Assembly (NCBI RefSeq): GCF_008806755.1
Contig: NZ_WAAU01000003.1
Location: 200,541 to 264,540, forward strand
Direction of reading: 5' to 3'
Source: Tenacibaculum aiptasiae
Lineage (GTDB): Bacteria > Bacteroidota > Bacteroidia > Flavobacteriales > Flavobacteriaceae
Length of the DNA: 64,000 nt
Part shown: one piece after another, positions 16,945-25,535 of the stretch
How the letters are laid out: each line of letters opens with the position of its first letter
Numbering within the stretch: the stretch's first letter is position 1
Notes under the pieces: generated by a model
Told to the model about the DNA's origin: nothing
What the model saw: only the letters and a program-made list of their open reading frames with translations
Database searches by the model: none
Program-made: the position numbers and the translations under genes

Positions 16945-17304
16945 TTACATATTTATTGGAGGTCCTGCTTGTCCTGTTATTTGTCCGCCAAAGTTTATCA
17001 ATTCAAATAATCTTAAGACAGCTTCATCCAAATAGTCTTGATTGCAATAATATCCATTTATTTTTCCGTACTCAGTATAATCGGAAATATTAAACCCTTC
17101 CTCAATATCGTTATACCAAATTATTTTACGTCCGCAAATTGCAACAACCCAAAATCCACCACCCTCGTTTCCAAAATTTGGTTCACTCCATTTTTCAGGA
17201 CCTATGTTTATTAAATTCCAAAAATTAAGATGTTTTCCTTCTAATTTATATTCTGCATCCCATATTTCAGAATAGAGTTGTTTTTCGGTTATTGGTTCCC
17301 ACAT
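16945..17304 (-). CDS. Conserved hypothetical protein, about 120 residues
   Basis: The frame extends to 17433, but the first 43 codons read through a minor array repeat, so the ATG at 17304 (MWEPITEKQ) is the likely start, giving 119 residues. It is cytosolic with a compact alpha/beta pattern and the blocks GGGFWVVAICG and IWYNDIEEGFN. This looks like a recurrent small flavobacterial family that resembles immunity proteins in size and composition; no function is assigned. The C-terminus is glycine/proline rich. Confidence 0.68.
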   Translation of the reverse strand: MWEPITEKQLYSEIWDAEYKLEGKHLNFWNLINIGPEKWSEPNFGNEGGGFWVVAICGRKIIWYNDIEEGFNISDYTEYGKINGYYCNQDYLDEAVLRLFELINFGGQITGQAGPPINM

Positions 17305-17340
17305 ATTTAATTCAGTTTTTTTCAAATTGCAAACAAAGGG

Positions 17341-17394
17341 TTTGTGTATGAGTTTGTTGTATAAAGCTAGCAATTTTTTATAGTTATTGTTGAT
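17341..17394 (-). repeat. Minor array repeat type 2, copy a
   Basis: Plus strand TTTGTGTATGAGTTTGTTG, then AAGCTAGCAATTTTTTATAG and TTATTGTTG. About 80 percent identical by eye to 19924-19977. It lies between two genes and creates a false N-terminal extension of the gene at 17304. Confidence 0.85.
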
Positions 17395-17401
17395 AATAGT
17401 T

Positions 17402-17962
17402 TTATTTAATTTTATGTTCAGCGATAATATCATAATAGAACATGATTGCTATAGCTAGTTTTGTATTCTCAACATCGTAATCGTTTTCTCCCAGATAAGT
17501 TGTAAAGACTGAAACTAAAATGTATGGACTAGGTTTAAATTTAGCATTATGATTATTGTTAAGCTTTTTAAACTCTAATAAAGATTGTTTTAAATTTTTT
17601 TGATCACAATTTTTTGTAATGTATTCATAAAAATCTCCGTTATAATCGATTATAAATTTTTTATTTTCCTCTTTTACAGGATTTAACTTCCATACTTTTT
17701 TGAAAGTACTATCCTCAGTAAACTTCTTTATAGCGTTGAAGCTATTTTTCTCATTTATGATATTCGGATTTATTTTTTTTTGAAGTAAATCTTCAAGGTA
17801 ATTTTGATAAGCTTTGTTACTTTCAGTTTTTGGATAATATTTCTTTAGAACTACGTCAAATTCATTAACAAGATTTTTAAGTTGTTTTAAATCAGTATTA
17901 TTGATTTGGCTTTGTGAAATTTGAGTGACAATAAAAAAAATAAAAATTAAGATTCGTTTCAT
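17402..17962 (-). CDS. Hypothetical exported protein
   Basis: Sec-type signal peptide (hydrophobic residues 4-15, likely cleavage after SQS), no lipobox cysteine. The mature part is helical and lysine rich, about 165 residues, with no recognised domain. Downstream lies the type 2 minor repeat. Probably periplasmic; function unknown. Confidence 0.65.
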   Translation of the reverse strand: MKRILIFIFFIVTQISQSQINNTDLKQLKNLVNEFDVVLKKYYPKTESNKAYQNYLEDLLQKKINPNIINEKNSFNAIKKFTEDSTFKKVWKLNPVKEENKKFIIDYNGDFYEYITKNCDQKNLKQSLLEFKKLNNNHNAKFKPSPYILVSVFTTYLGENDYDVENTKLAIAIMFYYDIIAEHKIK

Positions 17963-18067
17963 AGGTGTTTGTTTTTAATTATTACCAAGGATATTGGCTA
18001 TGTGTAGTTGGGTGGGGTAGTACTTAATTTTATAAGTACACATTAAACTGAAAATTTGTGAGCAATG

Positions 18068-18757
18068 TTATTTTTTAAAGTTCATTCTGTATATAATTCT
18101 TTCTATTACTAATTCCCCATTTTTAGTTGCAGGAATATATAATAATTTGTTGTCAATTATATTACTTATCAAAGGTTCAGAAATCTCTTCTATTTGATTT
18201 AAGCTTTTGTCAAAAGATTCAATATCAAACTCTGTTAAAAAACCTATTTTTTGAATATGATAATATCCTTTTTTGTCTATTATTGAAGCTATCCAAATAT
18301 TTTTTTGTCCATATTTCTTTCTTAGAATTCTAAGTTGTTTTTTTGATAGATTATTCAGAATATGACTTTTTAAATCTTTTTCTTTATTTATTAGGCTTGC
18401 ACTTCTATTTCCTTTTCCATTTTCATCTAAATATTTTGCTTTTTCTTCTGTATGTTTTAAGAAGTTAAAACCAAATTTTTTATTAAGCAATTTTTCTATT
18501 TTGTAGTCATAACAATTATTCATATGAAATCTTGAACTTTCAATTTTTATTCCATATTCTTTTATAATTCTAATTTGAGTGTCTGTTAACCAAGGAGTTT
18601 TTTGGATTCTTAAAGTAAAGTTATTTTGATTGAAATCTTTTTCAGCTTTATCGAGTTCTTTTTTACATGAAACCTCAGTCGTATCAGGCTGGAATTCGAA
18701 TTGAGCCTGAATTGAAATGGTAAAAAATAATAAAAATATAAGCAGTTTGTTTTTCAT
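18068..18757 (-). CDS. Hypothetical exported protein
   Basis: Signal peptide ending near QAQ (residue 18), mature part about 210 residues. Two internal blocks are lysine rich and helical; the C-terminus (NGELVIERIIYRMNF) looks like the strand-helix end of a TonB-C-like domain but the match is weak. The start is preceded by ATATAAACAAGTTATAAA, the 5' boundary motif of the array. Function unknown. Confidence 0.65.
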   Translation of the reverse strand: MKNKLLIFLLFFTISIQAQFEFQPDTTEVSCKKELDKAEKDFNQNNFTLRIQKTPWLTDTQIRIIKEYGIKIESSRFHMNNCYDYKIEKLLNKKFGFNFLKHTEEKAKYLDENGKGNRSASLINKEKDLKSHILNNLSKKQLRILRKKYGQKNIWIASIIDKKGYYHIQKIGFLTEFDIESFDKSLNQIEEISEPLISNIIDNKLLYIPATKNGELVIERIIYRMNFKK

Positions 18758-18805
18758 AATATTTTATAACTTGTTTATATGAGAATTTTGTACGTTGTAT
18801 TACTT

Positions 18806-19900
18806 TCAATTTTCATAATACTTATACACGACCGCTAATTCTTTCCATCGATTGTTTTCGAGCGAGTAAAAGCTAAAATTTAGTTGCGTGTAGTTTGTTC
18901 TATATCTTTTTTGATCTAGAAAAAGAGCTAGTGTACCGTTTCTTAGAATAATTGGTTTTGAAAAAGTATAAACAATAGCGCACATATTCTTTTCCTTTTC
19001 TGTTCCTAGTTTTTCAGTTCGGTTGAATGCATTTTGAATTTCTTGCGGACTATCAAGGCGACTAGAGTAAGGAAATAAATGTTCTTGCCATTCGTGGTTT
19101 AATAATGTACTTAGTTCTTTTATAATGTAACTCTTTTCTTTAGCTGATAACTTTAAATTTTTAGTTTGTTTTCCTCTATATAATGACGATAATTCAAATT
19201 CTTTAGTTGATTGAATAGCTGATATTGTTGCATTGATTATTGATGCTTCTATGGACTTTGTATAGTATAGAGTGTAACACTCAAATTGTTCATATTTCCA
19301 CCTTGATACCCAATCTCTATAAGGATCTTCCATTAGTCCTAACTTATTCTTAGGAATCTTAGATCTTTTGGATTTTTTATTCCTCTTACTAGGAATAGAA
19401 GCCTTAAATTCTTCAAGGTTTATTTTGTTAAATGTTTGCTTCTTTTTTTCTAGTAGTTGCTTAGCTAATTGTAATTCCTCAGAAGACATATAAGCCTTAA
19501 TTAAATGTCTAGTAGTAGTTCCTTTTTGAATTGGATCGTAAGCTGCAGCAATTTCAGCCCAAACCAAGGCATTTACTTTATATTTTGGAGTGGTTATACT
19601 CTTTTGAAAATAAATAACAGATAATAATCCCATTGCTCTACCAAACTTTTGGTTTGCCGATTTAATTAAATATTGTTCGGCTAAGGAGTCATTCTTTATT
19701 TCTAATTCTTTATTGTAATAACAATATCCAACTATAAATTGAGCTGTTTTGTCGCCCGAATCGGCATAAGGTTGCATGATTTTAAAGGATTTTATAAACT
19801 TCATTGAGTCAAAATATTTCAATCCTTTTTTATACTTAGCGTTTTGTGAAAATGATATTGCTGATATAAAGCAAAAGATTATTAATGTTAGTTTTTTCAT
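18806..19900 (-). CDS. Exported Sel1/TPR-like repeat protein
   Basis: The frame opens at 19957, but the first 19 codons lie in a minor repeat; the ATG at 19900 begins a clear signal peptide (MKKLTLIIFCF, cleavage near SFS). Residues 20-130 contain helix pairs of the Sel1/TPR type (GDKTAQFIVGYCYYN, ADSG, LAEQYLIKSANQKFGRAMG). The remaining 230 residues include a basic linker and a mixed domain without match. Probably periplasmic scaffold; partner unknown. Confidence 0.7.
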   Translation of the reverse strand: MKKLTLIIFCFISAISFSQNAKYKKGLKYFDSMKFIKSFKIMQPYADSGDKTAQFIVGYCYYNKELEIKNDSLAEQYLIKSANQKFGRAMGLLSVIYFQKSITTPKYKVNALVWAEIAAAYDPIQKGTTTRHLIKAYMSSEELQLAKQLLEKKKQTFNKINLEEFKASIPSKRNKKSKRSKIPKNKLGLMEDPYRDWVSRWKYEQFECYTLYYTKSIEASIINATISAIQSTKEFELSSLYRGKQTKNLKLSAKEKSYIIKELSTLLNHEWQEHLFPYSSRLDSPQEIQNAFNRTEKLGTEKEKNMCAIVYTFSKPIILRNGTLALFLDQKRYRTNYTQLNFSFYSLENNRWKELAVVYKYYEN

Positions 19901-19923
19901 TCTATTTAATTTGTGCGTAACGG

Positions 19924-19977
19924 TATTGTGTATAAGTTTGTTACGTAAGGATAGCAATTCTTTATAGTTATTGTTGT
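19924..19977 (-). repeat. Minor array repeat type 2, copy b
   Basis: Plus strand ATTGTGTATAAGTTTGTTAC, then GATAGCAATTCTTTATAG and TTATTGTTG; partner of 17341-17394. Lies directly 3' of the gene ending at 19990. Confidence 0.85.
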
Positions 19978-19989
19978 ACGTTCTTTATT

Positions 19990-21036
19990 TTAAACAATAC
20001 TTTTTCCTTTTTCAGTTATAAAGATATTGTCTTGATTTCTGGTTAAACATTCAATTTCAATCAATTTTGTTATTGTTGATTCTATTTCTTGCTGAGATAA
20101 TATTTCTCTATATCTTTTATTTACTTCCGAAATATTGGTTTCTCCTTTATTAACATAATTAACAAAGCGAAGAAATGAATCATCTCTATAAGTGAAACCT
20201 TTTTTAAAAAATATCCTATATTCAAAATCTTCATCTAGTGCTTCTTGAGCTTGGTTAAAAGAAGAAATTAAATCCATAGTTTCATTGTCATAACCTTTGA
20301 ATTGATATTCAATTGATTTATAATTAATACTTTTAATTGAATTAAATTTAGAAAGTCTTTTTTCTTCTATAGGCTTTTTATAGTTTTTTAATTTTTCTTC
20401 GATTAGGTTTTCTAGTTCTTGAATTAAATTTTTAATGTCCTTTTTATTTAGTGATATAATACTAATTGTATTATTTAATTTTTCATTCGATATTTTATGT
20501 TTTATAAATGGCGAAATTGTAAAACTTTCAAATATTGAAGCATAGCCTAATTTTATATATTCACCATTTTTATAAAAGTACATTGATACTCCATCGTCAT
20601 ATGGAAGAGCATTTTTTATTCGATGGTTTTGTTCTCTGGTTAAATGACAAGGATAACAAACCTCTTTAGGAAGGTATTTACTGTCAGTTTGTATTATTGG
20701 TATTCTACAATCTTCACATTTAAAAGCAGTTTTCGAAAGCCACCAATCAGGGCACTCTCTTGACCATTCATCAGGTGAAGGGAAGTAAAATTCAGCGTTA
20801 TGTTTTTCAGCTAAAGTTTTTCCAATTGTTTTGGCTTCTTTACTGAGTTCTTGTTGACTTTCAAAGTCTATATAGTTAAGAGTAGTTACACTCTCTTTTT
20901 TATACCCTAGCCTAGTTTTATAAACTAGCTCAATTTCTAATGCTAGGTAATCAAAATCTGAATACCATAAGCATTGTACAGCTTTAGGCTTTTTATAGTC
21001 TTCTCCAATGATCTTCTGAATTATTTTTTTTAGCAT
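19990..21036 (-). CDS. Hypothetical zinc-finger protein with winged-helix-like C-terminus
   Basis: 348 residues, cytosolic. Cysteine pairs CEDC (about 130-133) and CYPC (about 152-155) form a likely zinc finger in the middle. The last 80 residues (SQQEIESTITKLIEIECLTR then NIFITEKGKSIV) have the helix-strand pattern of a winged helix. A lysine-rich coiled region separates the two. No exact family; nucleic-acid binding is an inference from the zinc finger and the winged helix. Confidence 0.66.
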   Translation of the reverse strand: MLKKIIQKIIGEDYKKPKAVQCLWYSDFDYLALEIELVYKTRLGYKKESVTTLNYIDFESQQELSKEAKTIGKTLAEKHNAEFYFPSPDEWSRECPDWWLSKTAFKCEDCRIPIIQTDSKYLPKEVCYPCHLTREQNHRIKNALPYDDGVSMYFYKNGEYIKLGYASIFESFTISPFIKHKISNEKLNNTISIISLNKKDIKNLIQELENLIEEKLKNYKKPIEEKRLSKFNSIKSINYKSIEYQFKGYDNETMDLISSFNQAQEALDEDFEYRIFFKKGFTYRDDSFLRFVNYVNKGETNISEVNKRYREILSQQEIESTITKLIEIECLTRNQDNIFITEKGKSIV

Positions 21037-21048
21037 TTTGGTTTTAAC

Positions 21049-21162
21049 TACGCACTACTTATTTATATATTAAGTGTTAAGTGCATAGGATTATTTTTAA
21101 TGTTTCTTTTTCAATTTTTGTGAGTCTAATGTACTCAATGTATGTTGGTTTTACAAGTGGGG
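21049..21162 (-). repeat. Array repeat, copy 8 (full length, foldable)
   Basis: Best-preserved full copy. Minus strand in order: CCACTTGTAAAACC, AACATACATTGAG, TACATTAGACTCAC, AAAAATTGAAAAAGAAACAT, then CTATGCACT-TAAC-ACTTA, a short loop, and TAAGT-AGTGCGTAG. The last parts can pair as a stem of nine base pairs (one mismatch) plus five, with four unpaired bases on one arm only, the asymmetry typical of folded attC sites. TTG to TACATTAG is 20 bases. Confidence 0.92.
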
Positions 21163-21212
21163 TTTATGCATAGTAGAATATATAATAATAGTGAATATAT
21201 TAGTGTAGTTTT

Positions 21213-21605
21213 CTATTTATCTAAAACTCCAATAAACTTTAAATATTCAATTTCAACATTATAGATTTCGAGTAAATGGTCTTTTGTTAAGTCTATTTTT
21301 TCCTTATGCATAGCATATTTCACAAGTTCATTTATATCTAAATAGGCATTTGATTTATTTTTTGAATCCGGATTTTTGGATAGTAATCTGATTTTAGACA
21401 TATAGTTCTCTTCTGCAATCAAAGCATCGCGAATTAAATTCAAATCGGACTTTTTCTTTTCTAGTTTCAATGCAATGAAGCAGGTTGCTTCATCCAAGTC
21501 GTAGGTTTCTTTTCCAGCATTATTTTCATTAATAGTGCAGATTGGATCTTTTTTACAGCTGAAAAATGAGAATAAAATTAAAATGTAAGTAAGTTTGAAT
21601 TTCAT
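21213..21605 (-). CDS. Hypothetical lipoprotein
   Basis: Signal peptide with lipobox (FFSC, cysteine 17). The mature part is a helical domain of about 110 residues with two further cysteines (CTINEN and ATCFIALKL). No family match. The upstream region contains AACGTTGGAATTAA, a variant of the unit boundary. Function unknown. Confidence 0.65.
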   Translation of the reverse strand: MKFKLTYILILFSFFSCKKDPICTINENNAGKETYDLDEATCFIALKLEKKKSDLNLIRDALIAEENYMSKIRLLSKNPDSKNKSNAYLDINELVKYAMHKEKIDLTKDHLLEIYNVEIEYLKFIGVLDK

Positions 21606-21674
21606 TAGGTTTAAATTAATTCCAACGTTTTGGTTCAGGTATTTTTAAAGTTGTTTAGGTATTGTTGTAATTAG

Positions 21675-22751
21675 TTAAAAGCCTATTTTTTTTAGTTTAA
21701 GATTAGAATAATTTTCTTCATCTTGATTATATATCTCAGATAGAGGTAAAGCCTTATTCGAGTTTTCAAAATTTAAACTATTCAATAACTCATTAGTTTT
21801 ATTTATTTCTAAATCTTTGAATTCGTATTTAGAAATAATTCTACCTTTTCTTAAAAGCGCATTGTCAATTTTAGATAAACTAGTATTGAAAGTACAGATA
21901 ATTTTAATATTTAAATAATCGCTAAAGAGCCCATCTGTTAATTGAAGAATAGTAGAAACAACAGATTCTTGTTTTAAATTTTCTCTTGATGTAATTACTT
22001 TTTCAGCATCTTCAATTATTAAAATAGAATTTCTTTGTTTTAGTAGAAATGAAATAAAATCAGGATCTAATAAATTGTTTACAAATTCGTTTTGAACAAA
22101 AATAAAATTAGCTTTATTGTTTTTTGAAATAAGTCCTTTAATTAAAGTTGTTTTTCCTGTTCCTGGTTTTCCATATAATAAAATCAAGCCTGATTGTTTT
22201 GACTTAATTGCTTTTTGAATTTTTTCATATTCAGTAACGAAATCAGAATTATAATTTTTAGCAATATCGAGTTCAATTTTTTCAGTTCCTACATCTTCGG
22301 TTTCAAAGCCTCCTGCGTCTTTTGTTAAAACCTTAAAAGTTGGAGTCTTCGGCATTCCTAATTCAGAACGAACTTTATGATTTTGATTTATAATGTATTT
22401 TTCAAGATTAGAGTCTTTACAATCATAATAGAAATCAATTTTCAATGTTTCATATTCTAAAGAAATCCAAATGATGCATTTATTGGATATGGATTTAAAT
22501 AAAAATTGATAAGGAAAATCTGAACTGAAATCAGCATTATTTGAATCTTCTGTATTCCAATTTTTAAATACTAATTCATAATCTCCATTTTTCAGATTTA
22601 AAATTTGTAATACTTTCTCAATGTTCTCTTTAGATTCCTCAAGGTTAATTTCGAGAGACAAAGTAGATGCTATAGAATTAAACATCAATGTGAAATATGA
22701 ACTTTTTTCAAATTCATTATAAGAATCGAAAGCTTTTAATAATTCGGACAT
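21675..22751 (-). CDS. AAA-family ATPase
   Basis: 358 residues. The N-terminal 180 residues are a unique alpha/beta domain. The AAA core has Walker A GKPGTGKT at 194-201, Walker B ILIIED at 243-248, sensor 1 asparagine in CTFNT near 289 and arginine residues in LLRKGRIISKYEF near 301-304. The helical lid is short, so the gene may be truncated or belong to a compact BCS1/proteasomal-ATPase-like subgroup. Predicted ATP-driven remodelling of a protein substrate; the N-terminal domain probably selects it. It is the only AAA protein in the array. Confidence 0.8.
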   Translation of the reverse strand: MSELLKAFDSYNEFEKSSYFTLMFNSIASTLSLEINLEESKENIEKVLQILNLKNGDYELVFKNWNTEDSNNADFSSDFPYQFLFKSISNKCIIWISLEYETLKIDFYYDCKDSNLEKYIINQNHKVRSELGMPKTPTFKVLTKDAGGFETEDVGTEKIELDIAKNYNSDFVTEYEKIQKAIKSKQSGLILLYGKPGTGKTTLIKGLISKNNKANFIFVQNEFVNNLLDPDFISFLLKQRNSILIIEDAEKVITSRENLKQESVVSTILQLTDGLFSDYLNIKIICTFNTSLSKIDNALLRKGRIISKYEFKDLEINKTNELLNSLNFENSNKALPLSEIYNQDEENYSNLKLKKIGF

Positions 22752-22794
22752 TTTGACTTTTTTATTTTTTATGTAATAATTATTTGCAACTTGT

Positions 22795-22880
22795 TATATA
22801 AGGAACTTTGTTCCTTGTATTTATACATTAAGTGTTAAGTGTGTAGCATTATTTTATGTTTCTTTTTCATTTCACGTAAG
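22795..22880 (-). repeat. Array repeat, copy 9 (5' half)
   Basis: Plus strand AAGGAACTTTGTTCCTT (a perfect hairpin), then TTATACATTAAGTGTTAAG, TGTGTAGCATT and TGTTTCTTTTTCATTT. The TACATTAG and CACTTG parts are missing, so only the gene-proximal half remains. Confidence 0.72.
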
Positions 22881-22972
22881 TTAAGAATTAATACATTTTT
22901 CTGCCTTATTCAAGTTGCTTATGTTTAGTGTAAAATGCGTTTTAATGCATTTTAAAATAGTGTTTGGTAGTT

Positions 22973-23548
22973 TTATATTAATGTCCTTTTTACAATTACA
23001 TGATAACCCCAAAATCCTTTTGAGATATCAATTTTGACTTTTTTGCTTTGAAGTTCCTTAGTTGATATTTCCCTAAAGTTTATTCTTTTACTGGTATTAT
23101 TATAATTAATTTCAGCACTTTTTACACCATGCTTTTTTTCATAAATATTTTGAGGTTTAATATAAATAGTTTCAATATTTTCTTCCTTAAACAAAATATT
23201 TGTTCCTAAAAATGTTGCAACAAGAAAATTCCCAATTGGCATCATGATTAATACATATGTTGCAAAACGGATTAAGAAATTATAATTCTGACTATCTTTT
23301 ATTTTAAGTTGATAACCTAACGAAGTAATTATTTTCTTTGATAGAAAAGGGGTTATTATTAATGCTGGAATAAATAAAATGAATAATATTAGTTTTATAT
23401 TAATAAAAATGATGGGGTATAAAAACAATATCCAAAAAAGCATAAATCCGAATCCTATTAAAACAGAATAATTAATAAAGCGTTCAACTTTTTTGTTTTT
23501 CTTTTCTGTTTTTCCTTTTGCTAATATGCTGTTTATCTTGTTTTTCAT
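22973..23548 (-). CDS. Hypothetical membrane protein
   Basis: 191 residues with a basic N-terminus, four hydrophobic segments between 26 and 122, and a basic soluble C-terminal domain of 65 residues rich in strands. Inner-membrane protein of unknown role. The 220 bases before it (22752-22972) hold only the partial repeat and AT-rich sequence. Confidence 0.65.
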   Translation of the reverse strand: MKNKINSILAKGKTEKKNKKVERFINYSVLIGFGFMLFWILFLYPIIFINIKLILFILFIPALIITPFLSKKIITSLGYQLKIKDSQNYNFLIRFATYVLIMMPIGNFLVATFLGTNILFKEENIETIYIKPQNIYEKKHGVKSAEINYNNTSKRINFREISTKELQSKKVKIDISKGFWGYHVIVKRTLI

Positions 23549-23635
23549 TCAAAGTTATAGTGCTTAAGGGGTTTGTACTTGAAAAGTGTTGTGTTTTTAA
23601 TGCACTAACTTTTCTGTTTTATATTGACCTCTAAT

Positions 23636-24151
23636 TTATTGATGCTTTTTTAGGTTGTTATCTATAGTGTTTTTTTCATGCTCTTGTTTATAAACCCAAT
23701 GTTCAAGAGCTAATAGTTCTGATGAATTTTTGTTTGGTTTGATTATCATTTTCAATCCGCTACTGATTAATTCGTAATTTTTATCTATGATTACACAATC
23801 TCCGTTAAGAATTTTTTTAGAATTATTTACTTTAACTAAATCATTAAAAATATTTTTTAGCTCTTCAAATTCGGTTTGAGTAATTTTAAATTTAGATCTT
23901 TTTCCTTTCAGTTTATCATTATATTTAACTCGATATTCCTTTCCGTTATTTTTTCGTTTTACAATCAGTTTACTAATTCCGATTATGTTTGCTCCTGACC
24001 CGCCATGATTTGTAATCCGTATTTGAACTCGTTTATTAGCGAATATTTTTTCTACACTCTGCTTTTCAGTCGGGAGTAAATTTCTAACTGAATTTCTAAC
24101 AAAACTTGTTAAAATAAGAAAGCTACATATTAAGAAAACCGTTTTTTTCAT
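23636..24151 (-). CDS. Hypothetical exported protein
   Basis: Signal peptide (hydrophobic residues 4-16) followed by a mature domain of about 150 residues, strongly basic. The block VQIRITNHGGSGANIIGISK and later TQTEFEELKNIFNDL suggest a beta-sheet followed by a helix. No lipobox. No family recognised. Confidence 0.63.
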   Translation of the reverse strand: MKKTVFLICSFLILTSFVRNSVRNLLPTEKQSVEKIFANKRVQIRITNHGGSGANIIGISKLIVKRKNNGKEYRVKYNDKLKGKRSKFKITQTEFEELKNIFNDLVKVNNSKKILNGDCVIIDKNYELISSGLKMIIKPNKNSSELLALEHWVYKQEHEKNTIDNNLKKHQ

Positions 24152-24288
24152 ATTGTGAGCAATTAATATAGCGTTGTTTTTTTGATTTTCTTTTAATTGT
24201 TTAGCGTTTTAGGTTTCTTAAAGGTTTAATAATTATTTGACAAAAACATTAATTAGGGGTTATAGTAGTACTTACTATTGTTAAAACC

Positions 24289-24873
24289 TTATTCTAAGGT
24301 GTCTTTAACAACTTTTGTTTTTGATAAAAGATCGTGAAATCCATTTTTTTGAAATAGAAATGAAATTCTATCTAATGGAATTAATCGGCAAAAAGTTCTA
24401 ACTATTATATCTTCATCAGTTGGTTTTTTACCATCTATTTTTACCACTTTTGTTTTAGTTATAAACTTTCCAATTGTTTTTTGGAATTTTATTTCCATTA
24501 GAGCATAATAAGCAATAAAAGTTCCTAAGATTAAAAGATTGACAATTAAAAAATTAGTTAATTGGATAAAAAGACTAACTATAAAACCGGTAATAAATAT
24601 TACGATTAACCATGCGATAAGATCTATTAAAAAATTCAAAAATCGAATTTCTGAACTAACAACATTTGAATCAATTTTTTCTTTTTGTTTTCTTTCTTCT
24701 GCTGCTTTTTGTCTTATTTTTTCGAAACCTGAGGTATCGATACCTCGCTTTTCAACTTCTGCATCAGCAGCTTCAATTGCAATGGGGTTATATTTTTCTC
24801 TTTCAACTGTTACAATCTTAATTAATTCATTGTCTGTTCTCTCAGACATTACTTTTGCAAATTCGTTTTCCAT
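24289..24873 (-). CDS. RDD-family membrane protein
   Basis: After a charged N-terminal helix region of about 70 residues (with VEKRGIDTSG), an RDD domain follows: RFLNFLIDLIAW in the first membrane helix (the R and D of the family), a second helix near 105-125, KTIGKFITKTKVV, and RLIPLDRISFLF with GFHDLLSKTKVV, all characteristic. RDD proteins are small integral membrane proteins, some with ion transport roles; the role here is unknown. Confidence 0.82.
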   Translation of the reverse strand: MENEFAKVMSERTDNELIKIVTVEREKYNPIAIEAADAEVEKRGIDTSGFEKIRQKAAEERKQKEKIDSNVVSSEIRFLNFLIDLIAWLIVIFITGFIVSLFIQLTNFLIVNLLILGTFIAYYALMEIKFQKTIGKFITKTKVVKIDGKKPTDEDIIVRTFCRLIPLDRISFLFQKNGFHDLLSKTKVVKDTLE

Positions 24874-24887
24874 ATAGTTTGTTCTGA

Positions 24888-25020
24888 ATTAAACCAACTT
24901 ATTTATGTAAGCATAGCTGTGTTTTTAATGTTTCCTTTTCAATTTTAGCGAGCGTAATGTACTCAATGTATGTTGGTTTTACAAGTTGGTAAGAGGGATT
25001 TGTTATGGGAGGTGTTGTTA
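24888..25020 (-). repeat. Array repeat, copy 10 (full length with distal extension)
   Basis: Minus strand starts at the stop codon of the gene at 25018: TTAACAACACCTCCC, CATAACAAATCCCTCTTACC, AACTTGTAAAACC, AACATACATTGAG, TACATTACGCTCGC, TAAAATTGAAAAGGAAACAT, then ACATAAATAAGTTGG just before the RDD gene. It shows the complete unit boundary from stop codon to next start. Confidence 0.92.
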
Positions 25021-25314
25021 ATTAGTCATTATAACTGTAAAATACATCAGAGGAACTGCACTTAACAATATCCAAATCCAATTAGTTTTTAAATCAGATT
25101 TATGCTTTGAAAGTAAAAAGATTGTATTTATCAAGGATGCAAGAATTCCGCCAAAGAAGGTAAAATAAGAAGTAAGGTTTCCGTATTGATAAATCCATGT
25201 TCCACGGTAAGGTTGTACTAAATGTTGTAGTAATATAGCGCATAGACAAATTCCAATAATTAGAATTCCGCTTCCTTCAGTCCAGTTTTTATTTTGTTGT
25301 ATAATATTCAACAT
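25018..25314 (-). CDS. Small three-helix membrane protein
   Basis: 98 residues with hydrophobic helices near 16-34, 49-68 and 79-95. Its stop codon TAA is the first part of TAACAACACC, so the gene ends exactly at the array boundary motif. No recognised family. Confidence 0.65.
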   Translation of the reverse strand: MLNIIQQNKNWTEGSGILIIGICLCAILLQHLVQPYRGTWIYQYGNLTSYFTFFGGILASLINTIFLLSKHKSDLKTNWIWILLSAVPLMYFTVIMTN

Positions 25315-25441
25315 TTTGTTAAAGGTAAATGAATTACTGTATTTAGGTTTTAATTTGCTCGTTTTATCTTAATCAGAAAATCAATTTCTTTATAGTAGAA
25401 TTCCAATTATTATTTTCTTTTTTATAGGTAAGTTTTAAAGC

Positions 25442-25534
25442 TACTTTTCAATTTTAGCGAGCGAAATGTACTCAATGTATGTTGGTTTTACAAGTGGGTA
25501 AGAGGGATTTGTTATGGTAGAAGATGTTATATGT
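25442..25534 (-). repeat. Array repeat, copy 11
   Basis: Minus strand: CATAACAAATCCCTCTTACC, CACTTGTAAAACC, AACATACATTGAG, TACATTTCGCTCGC, TAAAATTGAAAAGTAG. It shares the distal extension and the CGCTCGC variant with copy 10, so the two are closely related. TACATTTC replaces TACATTAG. Confidence 0.9.
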
Positions 25535-25535
25535 T

